Shown here one piece after another: positions 7,787 through 16,106 of a stretch of 64,000 bases of DNA (positions within the stretch are counted from its first letter, which is position 1; each line of letters starts with the position of its first letter). The stretch spans positions 930,001 through 994,000 of the forward strand of contig NZ_AP018439.1 in NCBI RefSeq assembly GCF_009937955.1, written 5' to 3'. The position numbers were made by a program, and so were the translations under genes. The stretch comes from Undibacterium sp. KW1 (GTDB taxonomy: Bacteria > Pseudomonadota > Gammaproteobacteria > Burkholderiales > Burkholderiaceae_D). A model generated the notes under the pieces. The model ran no database searches. It was not told where the DNA came from and worked only from the letters and a program-made list of their open reading frames with translations.

Positions 7787-8605
7787 ATGAAATTCAAATG
7801 GCGTGAAATTGGCGCGGGGCTGATTGTGCCCGTTATTCTGATTGCGATCTGGCATGTGGTGACCAACATGGGATGGGTCAATGCCCAGGTCTTGCCTACG
7901 CCTATGGCGGTGGTAAAAAAATGGATAGAGTATGCGTCCCCTTATGAAGCCAGGGACGTGGCGACGACGAGCTGGCTGGCCTGGGCTTTTTCTGGCGAAT
8001 TGATACGCGACACCATGGGCAGTATGTACCGCGTGCTGGTCGGTTTTGTGGTCGGCGCAGGTCTGGCGCTGCCACTCGGGCTGGCGATGGGTTCGAGCCA
8101 AAGGATGTATGCATGGATGAATCCCCTGATTCAGGTTTTGCGCCCCATACCACCGATAGCCTATATCCCGTTATCGATACTGTGGTTTGGTCTGGGTAAT
8201 CCACCAGCCATCTTCCTGATCGCGATCGGCGCGTTTTTCCCTGTACTGATGAACACCATCGCCGGTGTGCGTCATGTCGATGGTATCTACATCAGGGCCG
8301 CCCGCAATCTGGGGGCCAGCCAGACCACCATGTTTGTGCGCGTCATGTTGCCAGCGGCTGTACCTTATATCTTGTCCGGTGTACGTATTGGTATAGGTAC
8401 TGCTTTTATCGTGGTCATCGTCTCGGAAATGATTGCCGTGAACAATGGCCTGGGTTTTCGCATACTGGAGGCGCGTGAGTATTTTTGGTCTGACAAGATT
8501 ATTGCAGGCATGATCAGCATAGGTTTGCTGGGTTTGGCAATTGATCTGGCGATGAATAAATTGAATAACTATTTGCTGCGCTGGCACCGTGGATTGGAGA
8601 ACTGA
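7787..8605 (+). CDS. ABC transporter permease, SsuC/TauC type
   Basis: The 272-residue integral membrane protein has about six hydrophobic segments. It carries the binding-protein-dependent transport signature E-A-A motif variant (Y-I-R-A-A-R-N-L-G-A-S-Q-T-T-M-F) that docks to the ATPase. The early segment G-L-I-V-P-V-I-L-I-A-I-W-H-V-V and the L-R-P-I-P-P-I-A-Y-I-P-L motif are typical of the NitT/TauT permeases. The stop at 8603-8605 lies one base before the ATPase ATG at 8607, so translation is probably coupled. The start is supported by AAGGAAAAATC upstream. Confidence 0.92.
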   Translation: MKFKWREIGAGLIVPVILIAIWHVVTNMGWVNAQVLPTPMAVVKKWIEYASPYEARDVATTSWLAWAFSGELIRDTMGSMYRVLVGFVVGAGLALPLGLAMGSSQRMYAWMNPLIQVLRPIPPIAYIPLSILWFGLGNPPAIFLIAIGAFFPVLMNTIAGVRHVDGIYIRAARNLGASQTTMFVRVMLPAAVPYILSGVRIGIGTAFIVVIVSEMIAVNNGLGFRILEAREYFWSDKIIAGMISIGLLGLAIDLAMNKLNNYLLRWHRGLEN

Positions 8606-8606
8606 G

Positions 8607-9404
8607 ATGAATTCTACTCATATCAAAATTGAAGGCGTGAATAAAATCTTCAAAACGGCTGACAAAGAAGTTGTGGCTTTGCGTGACATTAATCTGGAGA
8701 TACCTGAAGGCCAGTTTGTCTGTCTGCTGGGGCCTTCTGGTTGTGGCAAGTCAACTCTGCTGAACGCGGTTGCGGGGTTTTCACTACCGACTTCCGGCAA
8801 TATTATTGCAAACGGGCAGAAGGTCAGTTCTCCAGGTCCAGACCGTGGCATGGTATTCCAGGAATATGCATTGTTTCCCTGGATGACGGTGGAGCAGAAC
8901 ATCGCCTTTGGTCTGGAAATCAAGGGCATGGCCAAGACTGAGATACAGCAGCGTGTCGCCAGCCTGCTGGGTATGCTGGGTCTGAGTGATTTCAAGGCAC
9001 GCTTTCCCAAGGATTTGTCTGGCGGTATGCGTCAGCGCGTTGCAATTGCCCGTGTATTGGCGCTGGATTCGCCTATCATGTTAATGGATGAACCCTTCGG
9101 TGCGCTGGATGCCCTGACGCGCCGCAACTTGCAGGATGAGTTGCTGCGCATCTGGTCAGAACTGAAGAAAACCATCATCTTCGTGACCCATAGTATAGAA
9201 GAGGCAATTTACCTGGCTGACCGTATCGTTGTCATGACTTACCGGCCAGGAACGGTCAAAAAAGACCTGATTGTTGAACTGCCACGTTCGCGCGATCCTT
9301 CTGATCCTGGCTTCAATGCCTTGAAGCGTGAACTCGGTCAGTTGGTCATGGAAGAGCAGCAAAGACATCACAATGATGAATTGAAGATGGCGGCAGTAGA
9401 TTAA
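8607..9404 (+). CDS. ABC transporter ATP-binding protein, SsuB/TauB type
   Basis: The start at 8607 is chosen over a GTG at 8589 because GGAG lies just upstream and the GTG frame would overlap the permease. The 265-residue ATPase has Walker A G-P-S-G-C-G-K-S-T, Q-loop (V-F-Q-E-Y-A-L-F-P-W), signature L-S-G-G-M-R-Q-R, Walker B L-M-L-D-type (I-M-L-M-D-E-P-F-G-A-L-D) and the H-loop T-H-S-I-E-E-A. It powers import by the preceding permease. All catalytic motifs are intact. Confidence 0.95.
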   Translation: MNSTHIKIEGVNKIFKTADKEVVALRDINLEIPEGQFVCLLGPSGCGKSTLLNAVAGFSLPTSGNIIANGQKVSSPGPDRGMVFQEYALFPWMTVEQNIAFGLEIKGMAKTEIQQRVASLLGMLGLSDFKARFPKDLSGGMRQRVAIARVLALDSPIMLMDEPFGALDALTRRNLQDELLRIWSELKKTIIFVTHSIEEAIYLADRIVVMTYRPGTVKKDLIVELPRSRDPSDPGFNALKRELGQLVMEEQQRHHNDELKMAAVD

Positions 9405-9424
9405 GCAGCAAGCTGGAGACAGGA

Positions 9425-9459
9425 AGTAAGGAGTAAAAAGTTAGAAGTTAGAAGTAGGA
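9425..9459. repeat. Five imperfect 7-bp tandem repeats
   Basis: Units agtaagg, agtaaaa, agttaga, agttaga and agtagga run head to tail between the ATPase stop and the Cache-protein gene. Copy number at such heptanucleotide repeats can vary; no function is evident. Confidence 0.6.
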
Positions 9460-9496
9460 ACGCGGACGCGCCCATAAAAACATAAGGAGAGACATC

Positions 9497-9955
9497 ATGC
9501 TTAAATTCGTACGAATGGTAGTAGCGGGATTGGTTTTCTTGTTGGGCGCGTCCAGTCATGCGCAAAATGCCCATGGCACGGCACCTGAGGCTGTCGCCAT
9601 GGTGCAAAAAGTCATTGCCAGTATCAAGGCGAATGGCAGGGACAAGACTTTTGCTGATGTTAATAATCTGCAAGGGCCTTTCCGTGACCGCGACCTGTAT
9701 GTCACCATTAATGATATGAATGGCAAGAACCTGGCCCATGGTGCAAATGCCAAGATGCAGGGCAAGGACTTAATGGATTTAAAAGATGCCGATGGCAAGC
9801 TGTTCGTACGTGAACGTATGGAGCTCGCCAAAACCAAGGGCAAGGGCTGGCAGGACTATAAGTTTGTCAATCCTGTCTCTAAACAGATAGAACAAAAATC
9901 CATGTACTTTGAAAAGTATGAAGACATCGTTATCAACTGTGGTATCTATAAGTAA
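9497..9955 (+). CDS. Periplasmic single-Cache-domain protein
   Basis: The 152-residue product has a signal peptide (cleavage after S-H-A, residue 22). Nearly all the rest is one small Cache-type ligand-binding domain: F-R-D-R-D-L-Y-V-T-I-N-D-M-N-G-K-N-L-A-H-G-A-N, then G-K-D-L-M-D-L-K-D-A-D-G and G-W-Q-D-Y-K-F-V-N-P. Stand-alone Cache proteins are thought to bind small ligands such as carboxylates and often sit beside sensor kinases. This one is 6 bp upstream of the DctB-like kinase and downstream of the ABC genes, so a soluble co-sensor role is plausible (inference). AAGGAGAGACATC supports the start. Confidence 0.8.
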   Translation: MLKFVRMVVAGLVFLLGASSHAQNAHGTAPEAVAMVQKVIASIKANGRDKTFADVNNLQGPFRDRDLYVTINDMNGKNLAHGANAKMQGKDLMDLKDADGKLFVRERMELAKTKGKGWQDYKFVNPVSKQIEQKSMYFEKYEDIVINCGIYK

Positions 9956-9961
9956 GAGCTT

Positions 9962-11791
9962 GTGACAGCGCCGCCTGTTGACAGTGCCCGTCACCGGCGC
10001 CTGATCTTTATTTGTGTGGCGGCGGTCAGTATTGTGCTGGTGGTCGCCAGTTATTTTGTGGCGGCCAGCATTGCCAGGGACAATAGCCGTCAGGCCGGTG
10101 ATAGGCAGTTGCAGATTATTGCGCTGGATATTGAGTCTGTACTTGAGCGCTACGAAACCCTGCCTTTTGCGATTTCTTATCTGCCGATGACGGCAGAGGC
10201 TTTGTTGCACAAGGAAGATGGCAAGCTGACGCAGGCGCTGAACCTGAGTTTGCAGGAGCTGGCTGAGCAAGCCAAGGTTGCCGCCATCTATCTCATGGAT
10301 GTGCAGGGTAATACCATCGCCGCCAGTAACTGGAATACTGAGCAAACTTATCTGGGCCAGAACTTTGCTTTCAGGCCCTATTTTTCTGAGGCCTTAAAGC
10401 AGGTCAAGCCCGGTCATTTTTATGCGATAGGCAATACCACCAATATTCCTGGCTATTTTATTTCCCAGCCCGTCTATCCACCCGGCAGCAAGCGTGGCAG
10501 CCAGGCACCGATAGGCGTGATCGCCGTCAAGATCATCCTCAACGAATTTGAGCAAGCCTGGGGCAGTAGTGAAGAACCCATTGCACTCAGCGACAGGCAT
10601 GGCGTCGTGTTTTTAAGTAATCGCGCCTCCTGGAAATACCATAGCCTGCAAAGCCTGTCGCCTGCAGTGCAGCAGGATTTAAAGGCGACTTTGCAATACG
10701 GTGGCAAGCATATAGAAGCCATTGCCCAATTGCCGCTGAAGGAAAAGAAAGGCTATGACGACTATCTGCAAAGACCGATAGGTCGTTTGAACTGGCAGTT
10801 AATGTTATTCCCGGAGCAAGGCAAAGTCACGCGTGCGGGTTTGCAATCTGCGCTGGTGGTGGCTTTGATACTCGGTATAGCACTTGCCTTTGCTGCCGTA
10901 TTTGACCAGCGCCGCCGGAGGCTGGAAGAGGGACGGCTGGCGCAACGTGCTCTCAAGAAAGCAGCAGATGAACTGGAGCTGCATATCGCCGAGCGCACCC
11001 GGCAATTGACGCAGGCGAATGCAGAACTTGAAAGCCGCTACCTGACACTCAAGCAGACTGAAAACCTGCTGCGCTCTACTCAGAATGAAATGGTGCAGGC
11101 TGGCAAACTGGCCATGCTGGGCCAGATGGCCACCGGCATCACCCATGAATTGAACCAGCCACTGACCGCAATACGCGCTTTTGCCGATAACGCCATCACT
11201 TTCATGAACCGTGGCAAGGCTGAGCAGGCTTTGGCGAATCTGGTGCATATCAGCCACGCCAGCGAACGCATGGGCAGCATCATTGCCCAGCTCAAGGGTT
11301 TTGCCCGGAAGAGCCCTAACGCGATTGCCGAAGTCGATGTGCAGACAGCCATTCAGTCCGCGGTCAGTTTGTTGCGCAGCGAAACTGACAGGCGCGGTGT
11401 CAAATTGAGTGTGCATGTAGATGAACCCGCCCGGGTACTTGGTGATACCGTCAGGATAGAGCAAGTCCTGATCAACCTGATACGCAATGCACTGGACGCG
11501 GTAGAAAACAGCCCGGTCAGGGAAGTCGATGTCAGACTCAGTAACGCGCAGGGCACGGCAAGAATCACGATCGCCGACACCGGTACCGGCATACCCGATC
11601 ATGTGGCCGGTCATTTGTTTGAGCCATTTTTCACCACCAAGGAAATTGGCCAGGGATTGGGGCTGGGACTGGCGATTTCGTCTTCCATCGTGCAGGCCAT
11701 GAATGGCAGCCTGGTGGCTGATAACCGCCCGGATGGCGGTGCTGAATTCACAGTCTGTATCCCGCTGGCTGATCAGGCGAGTACAAGTTAG
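9962..11791 (+). CDS. DctB-like sensor histidine kinase
   Basis: The 609-residue protein starts at GTG 9962, six bases after the Cache gene. It has TM1 (about 13-35), a periplasmic PDC/double-Cache sensor (about 40-290), TM2 (about 297-315) and a coiled-coil linker. The HisKA box G-I-T-H-E-L-N-Q-P-L-T-A has phosphoacceptor His395; a HATPase domain follows with N-L-I-R-N-A-L-D-A and D-T-G-T-G-I-P. The order and the H-E-L-N-Q-P motif match C4-dicarboxylate sensors of the DctB group, but the ligand may differ because the linked transporter is NitT/TauT-type, not DctA or TRAP. It presumably phosphorylates the regulator at 11837. Confidence 0.9.
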   Translation: MTAPPVDSARHRRLIFICVAAVSIVLVVASYFVAASIARDNSRQAGDRQLQIIALDIESVLERYETLPFAISYLPMTAEALLHKEDGKLTQALNLSLQELAEQAKVAAIYLMDVQGNTIAASNWNTEQTYLGQNFAFRPYFSEALKQVKPGHFYAIGNTTNIPGYFISQPVYPPGSKRGSQAPIGVIAVKIILNEFEQAWGSSEEPIALSDRHGVVFLSNRASWKYHSLQSLSPAVQQDLKATLQYGGKHIEAIAQLPLKEKKGYDDYLQRPIGRLNWQLMLFPEQGKVTRAGLQSALVVALILGIALAFAAVFDQRRRRLEEGRLAQRALKKAADELELHIAERTRQLTQANAELESRYLTLKQTENLLRSTQNEMVQAGKLAMLGQMATGITHELNQPLTAIRAFADNAITFMNRGKAEQALANLVHISHASERMGSIIAQLKGFARKSPNAIAEVDVQTAIQSAVSLLRSETDRRGVKLSVHVDEPARVLGDTVRIEQVLINLIRNALDAVENSPVREVDVRLSNAQGTARITIADTGTGIPDHVAGHLFEPFFTTKEIGQGLGLGLAISSSIVQAMNGSLVADNRPDGGAEFTVCIPLADQASTS

Positions 11792-11836
11792 TACCGCTGA
11801 TCGCGTATGACTGTATACATAGTGTAAGGAAACAGT

Positions 11837-13195
11837 ATGACTCAAATGCTCGCTATATTAATAGAGGATGAGCAGGCAGTGCGCTTGGCGACGACCCAGA
11901 CGCTGGAGCTCGGTGGTTTTGAAGTGCAGGCCTGCGCCAGTGCTGAACTGGCCGATGCCTATATCAAGGCAGACTATGCTGGCATTGTCGTCACCGATGT
12001 GCGCTTGCCCGGCAAGTCTGGCCTCGACGTGCTGGAAAAAGTACGCGGCATCGATGCCGAACTGCCCGTCATCATCATCACCGGCCATGGCGATGTCAGT
12101 ATGGCGGTAGAAGCTATGCGCCACGGTGCTTATGATTTTTTGGAAAAACCATTTGCGGCGGAGCGCCTGCTCGATGCCTGCCTGCGTGCCCAGGAAAAGC
12201 GGCGGCTGGTCATGGAAAACCGCAAGCTCAAATTATCCTGGTTGAATCATGCGGCCACACCAGACTTGATAGGCCAAAGTCCGCAAATAGAAAAAGTCAG
12301 GAAATTCATACAAAGCATAGGCCCGACACAGGTTGATGTATTGATCAACGGCGCGACCGGCTCCGGCAAGGAAGTGGTGGCGCGACAATTGCATCTGGCC
12401 AGTGGCTGCAAAGGCGAGTTTGTCGCCATCAATTGCGGTGCCTTGCCAGAGTCTGTCTTTGAGAGCGAAATCTTTGGTCATGAAGCTGGTGCTTTCACCA
12501 GCGCGCAGAAACGACGTATAGGCAAACTGGAGTACGCGCAAGGTGGTACGGTATTTCTTGATGAAATTGAAAGTATGCCACTGAACCTGCAAATCAAATT
12601 GCTCAGGGTCTTGCAAGAGCGCAGCCTTGAAAGACTGGGCGGCAATCAATCTATTGCACTGGATTGCCGCATCATCGCGGCTACCAAAACAGACTTGCTG
12701 AAACTGAGCATGCAAGGGCAGTTCCGTGAAGACTTGTATTACCGCCTCAGTGTCGTCACCATGCATTTGCCCAAACTGAATGACAGGCGGGAAGATATTC
12801 CCTTGTTGCTCTCGTATTTTGTACAGAGAGCCTCCCTGCGTTATCAGAAGCAGGTGCCGGCCTGGTCTGCCGCACAAATGCAATTATGGATGCAGGCAGA
12901 CTGGCAGGGTAATGTACGTGAGTTGCGCAATTTCGCCGATCAACTGGTGCTGGGTGTGGCTGAATTTGCCGATCTGCCTGCGCCGCAAATTGGCCAGGTC
13001 CAGATAGCGACTGCTTGCAGCCTGCCGGAAAAGCTGGATGTGTATGAAGCCAGCCTGATCCAGGCTGCACTGGATAAGAGCGCCAACAACGTGGCCGCCG
13101 CCGCTGAAGCACTGGGCATCCCCAAGAAAACCCTGTACGACAAGATAAAAAAATATCAAAAAACCTTGTCATCAATCAATCCGGTGGCAAGTTAG
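11837..13195 (+). CDS. DctD-like sigma-54-dependent response regulator
   Basis: The 452-residue protein has a receiver domain (phosphoacceptor Asp54 in V-V-T-D-V-R-L-P-G-K-S-G) and an AAA+ sigma-54 activation domain. Walker A is G-A-T-G-S-G-K-E and Walker B G-T-V-F-L-D-E-I-E. A Fis-type helix-turn-helix ends it (N-N-V-A-A-A-A-E-A-L-G-I-P-K-K-T-L-Y-D-K). The sigma-54 contact loop reads G-A-F-T-S-A instead of the usual G-A-F-T-G-A. The gene follows the DctB-like kinase by 45 bp. Its probable target is the -24/-12 promoter at 6661, which would make the transporter, sensors and regulator one circuit (inference). Confidence 0.92.
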   Translation: MTQMLAILIEDEQAVRLATTQTLELGGFEVQACASAELADAYIKADYAGIVVTDVRLPGKSGLDVLEKVRGIDAELPVIIITGHGDVSMAVEAMRHGAYDFLEKPFAAERLLDACLRAQEKRRLVMENRKLKLSWLNHAATPDLIGQSPQIEKVRKFIQSIGPTQVDVLINGATGSGKEVVARQLHLASGCKGEFVAINCGALPESVFESEIFGHEAGAFTSAQKRRIGKLEYAQGGTVFLDEIESMPLNLQIKLLRVLQERSLERLGGNQSIALDCRIIAATKTDLLKLSMQGQFREDLYYRLSVVTMHLPKLNDRREDIPLLLSYFVQRASLRYQKQVPAWSAAQMQLWMQADWQGNVRELRNFADQLVLGVAEFADLPAPQIGQVQIATACSLPEKLDVYEASLIQAALDKSANNVAAAAEALGIPKKTLYDKIKKYQKTLSSINPVAS

Positions 13196-13264
13196 GGGGT
13201 ACTTGCGGAAGTCGCTGAACATGCATAATCCGACTTTTCATGCGACTTGGTGTAAACTTGTCCC

Positions 13265-14074
13265 ATGCAAATCTATCTATCATTCCTTGCCGCTGCTTTA
13301 TATATATTGAGCATAGTCCTGCCCGGGCGCTGGCTGACGCTGTCAAATGCCGTCAGTGCACTGGCCTGGCTGACACATGGCATGGCTTTGTGGCTGACGA
13401 TTTTCCCTGATCACGCGCTCAGGGTGGGCTTTGCCGTCATGTTGTCCGCCGCGCTATGGGTATCCGTGTTTGTCTGCTGGCTGGAAAATCGCAACGCCTC
13501 CCTTGATGGCTTGCGCTTGTTACTGATGCCCAATGCCGCGTTGATGGCTGTCTTGCCCAGTTTTTTTCCAGGCAGCCTGATTGCCCTGGCTGGCAAGACT
13601 GCCATGTTTCCCTGGCATGTCGTGGTCGCCATGCTGGCCTATAGCACGCTGACGATAGCGGCCTTTCATGCGGTCGTCATGACAGTACAAGACAAGCATC
13701 TGCATCAATTGCGTGCGGTAAAAAATGTGGAATGGCTCAATACCCTGATAGACAGGCTGCCTGCCTTGCTGACCATGGAAAAAATACTGTTCCGTTTTGT
13801 CCTGTTTGGTTTTGTTTTGCTCACACTCACAGTCTTGTCAGGTGTGATATTTTCAGAGCAGGTTTTGGGCGTAGCTTTTAAATGGGATCACAAGACCCTG
13901 CTGTCTCTCCTGTCCTGGCTCTTGTTTGCCATTTTGCTGACAGGACGTTACTGGCGTGGCTGGCGTGGTAAAACTGTCTTGAGTTTCACGCTCTCAGGAT
14001 TTATCACCTTGCTGCTGGCTTATGTAGGCAGCCGTTTTGTGCTGGAAGTCTTGTTACACAGGAGCCTGTCATGA
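13265..14074 (+). CDS. CcsA/YpjD-like cytochrome c assembly family membrane protein
   Basis: The 269-residue integral membrane protein has about eight hydrophobic segments. It carries conserved His/Trp positions in F-P-W-H-V-V-V-A-M-L-A-Y and K-W-D-H-K-T-L-L-S-L-L-S-W, as in the CcsA/CcmC/HemX-like superfamily, whose members handle heme at membranes. The stop overlaps the next ATG at 14071, so it belongs to an operon with the PP0621-like protein and pilSR. The small family next to ffh in betaproteobacteria is usually called YpjD-like; its precise role is not established. Confidence 0.82.
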   Translation: MQIYLSFLAAALYILSIVLPGRWLTLSNAVSALAWLTHGMALWLTIFPDHALRVGFAVMLSAALWVSVFVCWLENRNASLDGLRLLLMPNAALMAVLPSFFPGSLIALAGKTAMFPWHVVVAMLAYSTLTIAAFHAVVMTVQDKHLHQLRAVKNVEWLNTLIDRLPALLTMEKILFRFVLFGFVLLTLTVLSGVIFSEQVLGVAFKWDHKTLLSLLSWLLFAILLTGRYWRGWRGKTVLSFTLSGFITLLLAYVGSRFVLEVLLHRSLS

Positions 14075-14322
14075 GGTTACTGTTCTGGCTGGGGCTGGTG
14101 ATGCTGGTGATTCTGGCCCTGAAGAAAAAAATACAGCCCCCTGCTGCCGGATCTGGCAATCCTGAACAACCGCTGGAGCCAGGAAATGCCGGTTCACAGC
14201 ATGCCGGATCGGCTGAGACCATGGTTTGCTGCGCCCATTGCCAGATTTATTTACCCGCATCAGAAGCCGTGCAGCGCGCCGGACAGGTTTACTGCAGCCA
14301 AGAACATGCTGATCTTGCATGA
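14071..14322 (+). CDS. PP0621-like small membrane-anchored protein with Cys pairs
   Basis: The 83-residue product has one N-terminal membrane helix (L-L-F-W-L-G-L-V-M-L-V-I-L-A-L), a Lys patch, a Gly/Pro linker, and a C-terminal metal-binding candidate C-C-A-H-C-Q-I-Y-L-P followed by Y-C-S-Q-E-H. This is the arrangement of the PP0621 family of unknown function. It overlaps the preceding gene by four bases (ATGA) and the pilS start by four, which points to translational coupling. Confidence 0.78.
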   Translation: MRLLFWLGLVMLVILALKKKIQPPAAGSGNPEQPLEPGNAGSQHAGSAETMVCCAHCQIYLPASEAVQRAGQVYCSQEHADLA

Positions 14323-16106
14323 GCTTGCCAGCCGACAGGACGTCAATGTCTGAAGCATACCACGACGTGTCCGAACCTTCGCATTCGTTCTGGCGCTCGC
14401 TGCAAACGCTGAATGCCTCGCGCATCGTGGTGGCTGGCAGCTTGCTGATCTTGCTGAGTTTGCGCAGTGGCAAAGATATCTGGACCAGCGAGCCCTTATT
14501 CGGGCGTGACATAGGCCTGATCTATCTGTCGGTGGCGATAGGCTTTGTGGTGCTCAAGCAATTGTATCCCCGCCGTTTCATGTGGCAACTGACAACCCAG
14601 ATACTGCTCGACATCATCATCATTTCCATCATGTACTTGGCTGGCGGGGGGAATAAAAGTGGCTTGGGGATTCTGTTTTTGTTCCCACTGGCAGGTGCCG
14701 CCATATTGAGCCCCCTGGTCTGGTCATTTTTCTTTGCTTCCGTTGTCGTACTTTTCTTGTTGGGCGAGAGCTTATACCGCTATTTGCAATTGGAAGACGG
14801 CACATTGTTGTCGCAGGCTGGTCTGTTTGGGGCCGCTTATTTCGCAGTTGTGTCCGTGGTCAATCGGCTGGCACATAACCTGATTAATCAGGAGCAACTG
14901 GCGGTGCAGCGCGGCAATGCGCTGGCCATACAGCAATCCATCAACCAATTGGTGATTTCAGATATGGGTGATGGTATTCTGGTTCTGGATCATGATGGTT
15001 GTATATTTGAAATTAATCCGGCAGCTACCCGCATGCTGAGTGGTAATCTGAGCAAAGAAATGATAGGCATAGAATTGGCGAGTATCTCAGCTTTACGCCC
15101 GATTGTTGAAGCCCTTAGCAATATGCAAGCTCGCCCTGCTTTGCCGGACCGTCGTAAAGAAGAAATCTCCTTTGTATCAATACGATGTTATCTCGACGAT
15201 CCCAAGCCGGAACTCGGGGAAATAGCAGCCGATACCGCGACGAGGGAGCGCTTCGAGCGCGAGCGCCCACATTTTGTGACGCACCTTAAGTTGCGCTTTG
15301 TTGCCATCAAAGCGGTTAACGTAGGTGGTTTCAGGGAGCGCAATGGCGGTTATACGATTATTTTCATGCAGGATGTGTCTGATATAGAAAATCAGGCGCA
15401 GCAACTGAAGCTGGCATCAATGGGGCGCCTTACCGCAAGTATCGCTCATGAAGTGCGTAATCCCCTGTCGTCGATTTCTTATGCAGCCTCGTTGCTAAAT
15501 GAAGACCTTGGGCATCCCGGACAGGAAAACAAGCAGGCAAAGCGTTTGCTGAAGATTGTTGATGACAATGTAGCACGCCTGAACCAGCTCATAGAAGATA
15601 TCCTGAAGCTCTCACGCAAGGCGCAATCGGATGTGGAACCATATCTGGTGATGGACCAGATTGAAGAAATGGTCAGGGATTTTATAGAAACACGTAACTT
15701 GCCCACTGATTTTATTGCGGTATTGAAAAACGAAAACTTCCTCGTCAACTTTGACCCCAGTCATTTGCGCGAAGTCGTCTTGAATCTTTTGTCGAATGCC
15801 ATACGTTACGCCAGTGGGCAAACAGCCAGTATCAAACTGTTTGCCTGTATTAACAGTAGTGGCCGACAAGAGTTGCATATACAAGATGATGGACCGGCGA
15901 TTCCGTATGAAGTGAGGTCGCACTTGTTTGAGCCGTTTTACACTACTTCACGTATGGGCACTGGTCTGGGCTTGTATATGGCAAGGGAGTTGTGTTTGAA
16001 TAACCATGCCTTGCTTGACTATGAATACCGGGTTGAAGAAAACGAAGCAGGCAAGACAGAGCCCAGTGGGCGTTTTGTAATTAATTTCTCTGGATACAGT
16101 GCATGA
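14319..16106 (+). CDS. pilS: PilS-like sensor histidine kinase
   Basis: The 595-residue kinase has about six transmembrane segments in its first 190 residues, as in Pseudomonas PilS. A PAS-like region (about 215-350) follows, then HisKA with I-A-H-E-V-R-N-P-L-S-S-I (His377) and a HATPase domain (N-L-L-S-N-A-I-R-Y, D-D-G-P-A-I-P, G-T-G-L-G-L-Y). PilS responds to pilin levels in the inner membrane and controls PilR, the sigma-54 activator of pilA. The start overlaps the upstream stop (ATGA); a second Met at codon 10 is possible. The next gene also overlaps by four bases. Confidence 0.88.
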   Translation: MSLPADRTSMSEAYHDVSEPSHSFWRSLQTLNASRIVVAGSLLILLSLRSGKDIWTSEPLFGRDIGLIYLSVAIGFVVLKQLYPRRFMWQLTTQILLDIIIISIMYLAGGGNKSGLGILFLFPLAGAAILSPLVWSFFFASVVVLFLLGESLYRYLQLEDGTLLSQAGLFGAAYFAVVSVVNRLAHNLINQEQLAVQRGNALAIQQSINQLVISDMGDGILVLDHDGCIFEINPAATRMLSGNLSKEMIGIELASISALRPIVEALSNMQARPALPDRRKEEISFVSIRCYLDDPKPELGEIAADTATRERFERERPHFVTHLKLRFVAIKAVNVGGFRERNGGYTIIFMQDVSDIENQAQQLKLASMGRLTASIAHEVRNPLSSISYAASLLNEDLGHPGQENKQAKRLLKIVDDNVARLNQLIEDILKLSRKAQSDVEPYLVMDQIEEMVRDFIETRNLPTDFIAVLKNENFLVNFDPSHLREVVLNLLSNAIRYASGQTASIKLFACINSSGRQELHIQDDGPAIPYEVRSHLFEPFYTTSRMGTGLGLYMARELCLNNHALLDYEYRVEENEAGKTEPSGRFVINFSGYSA

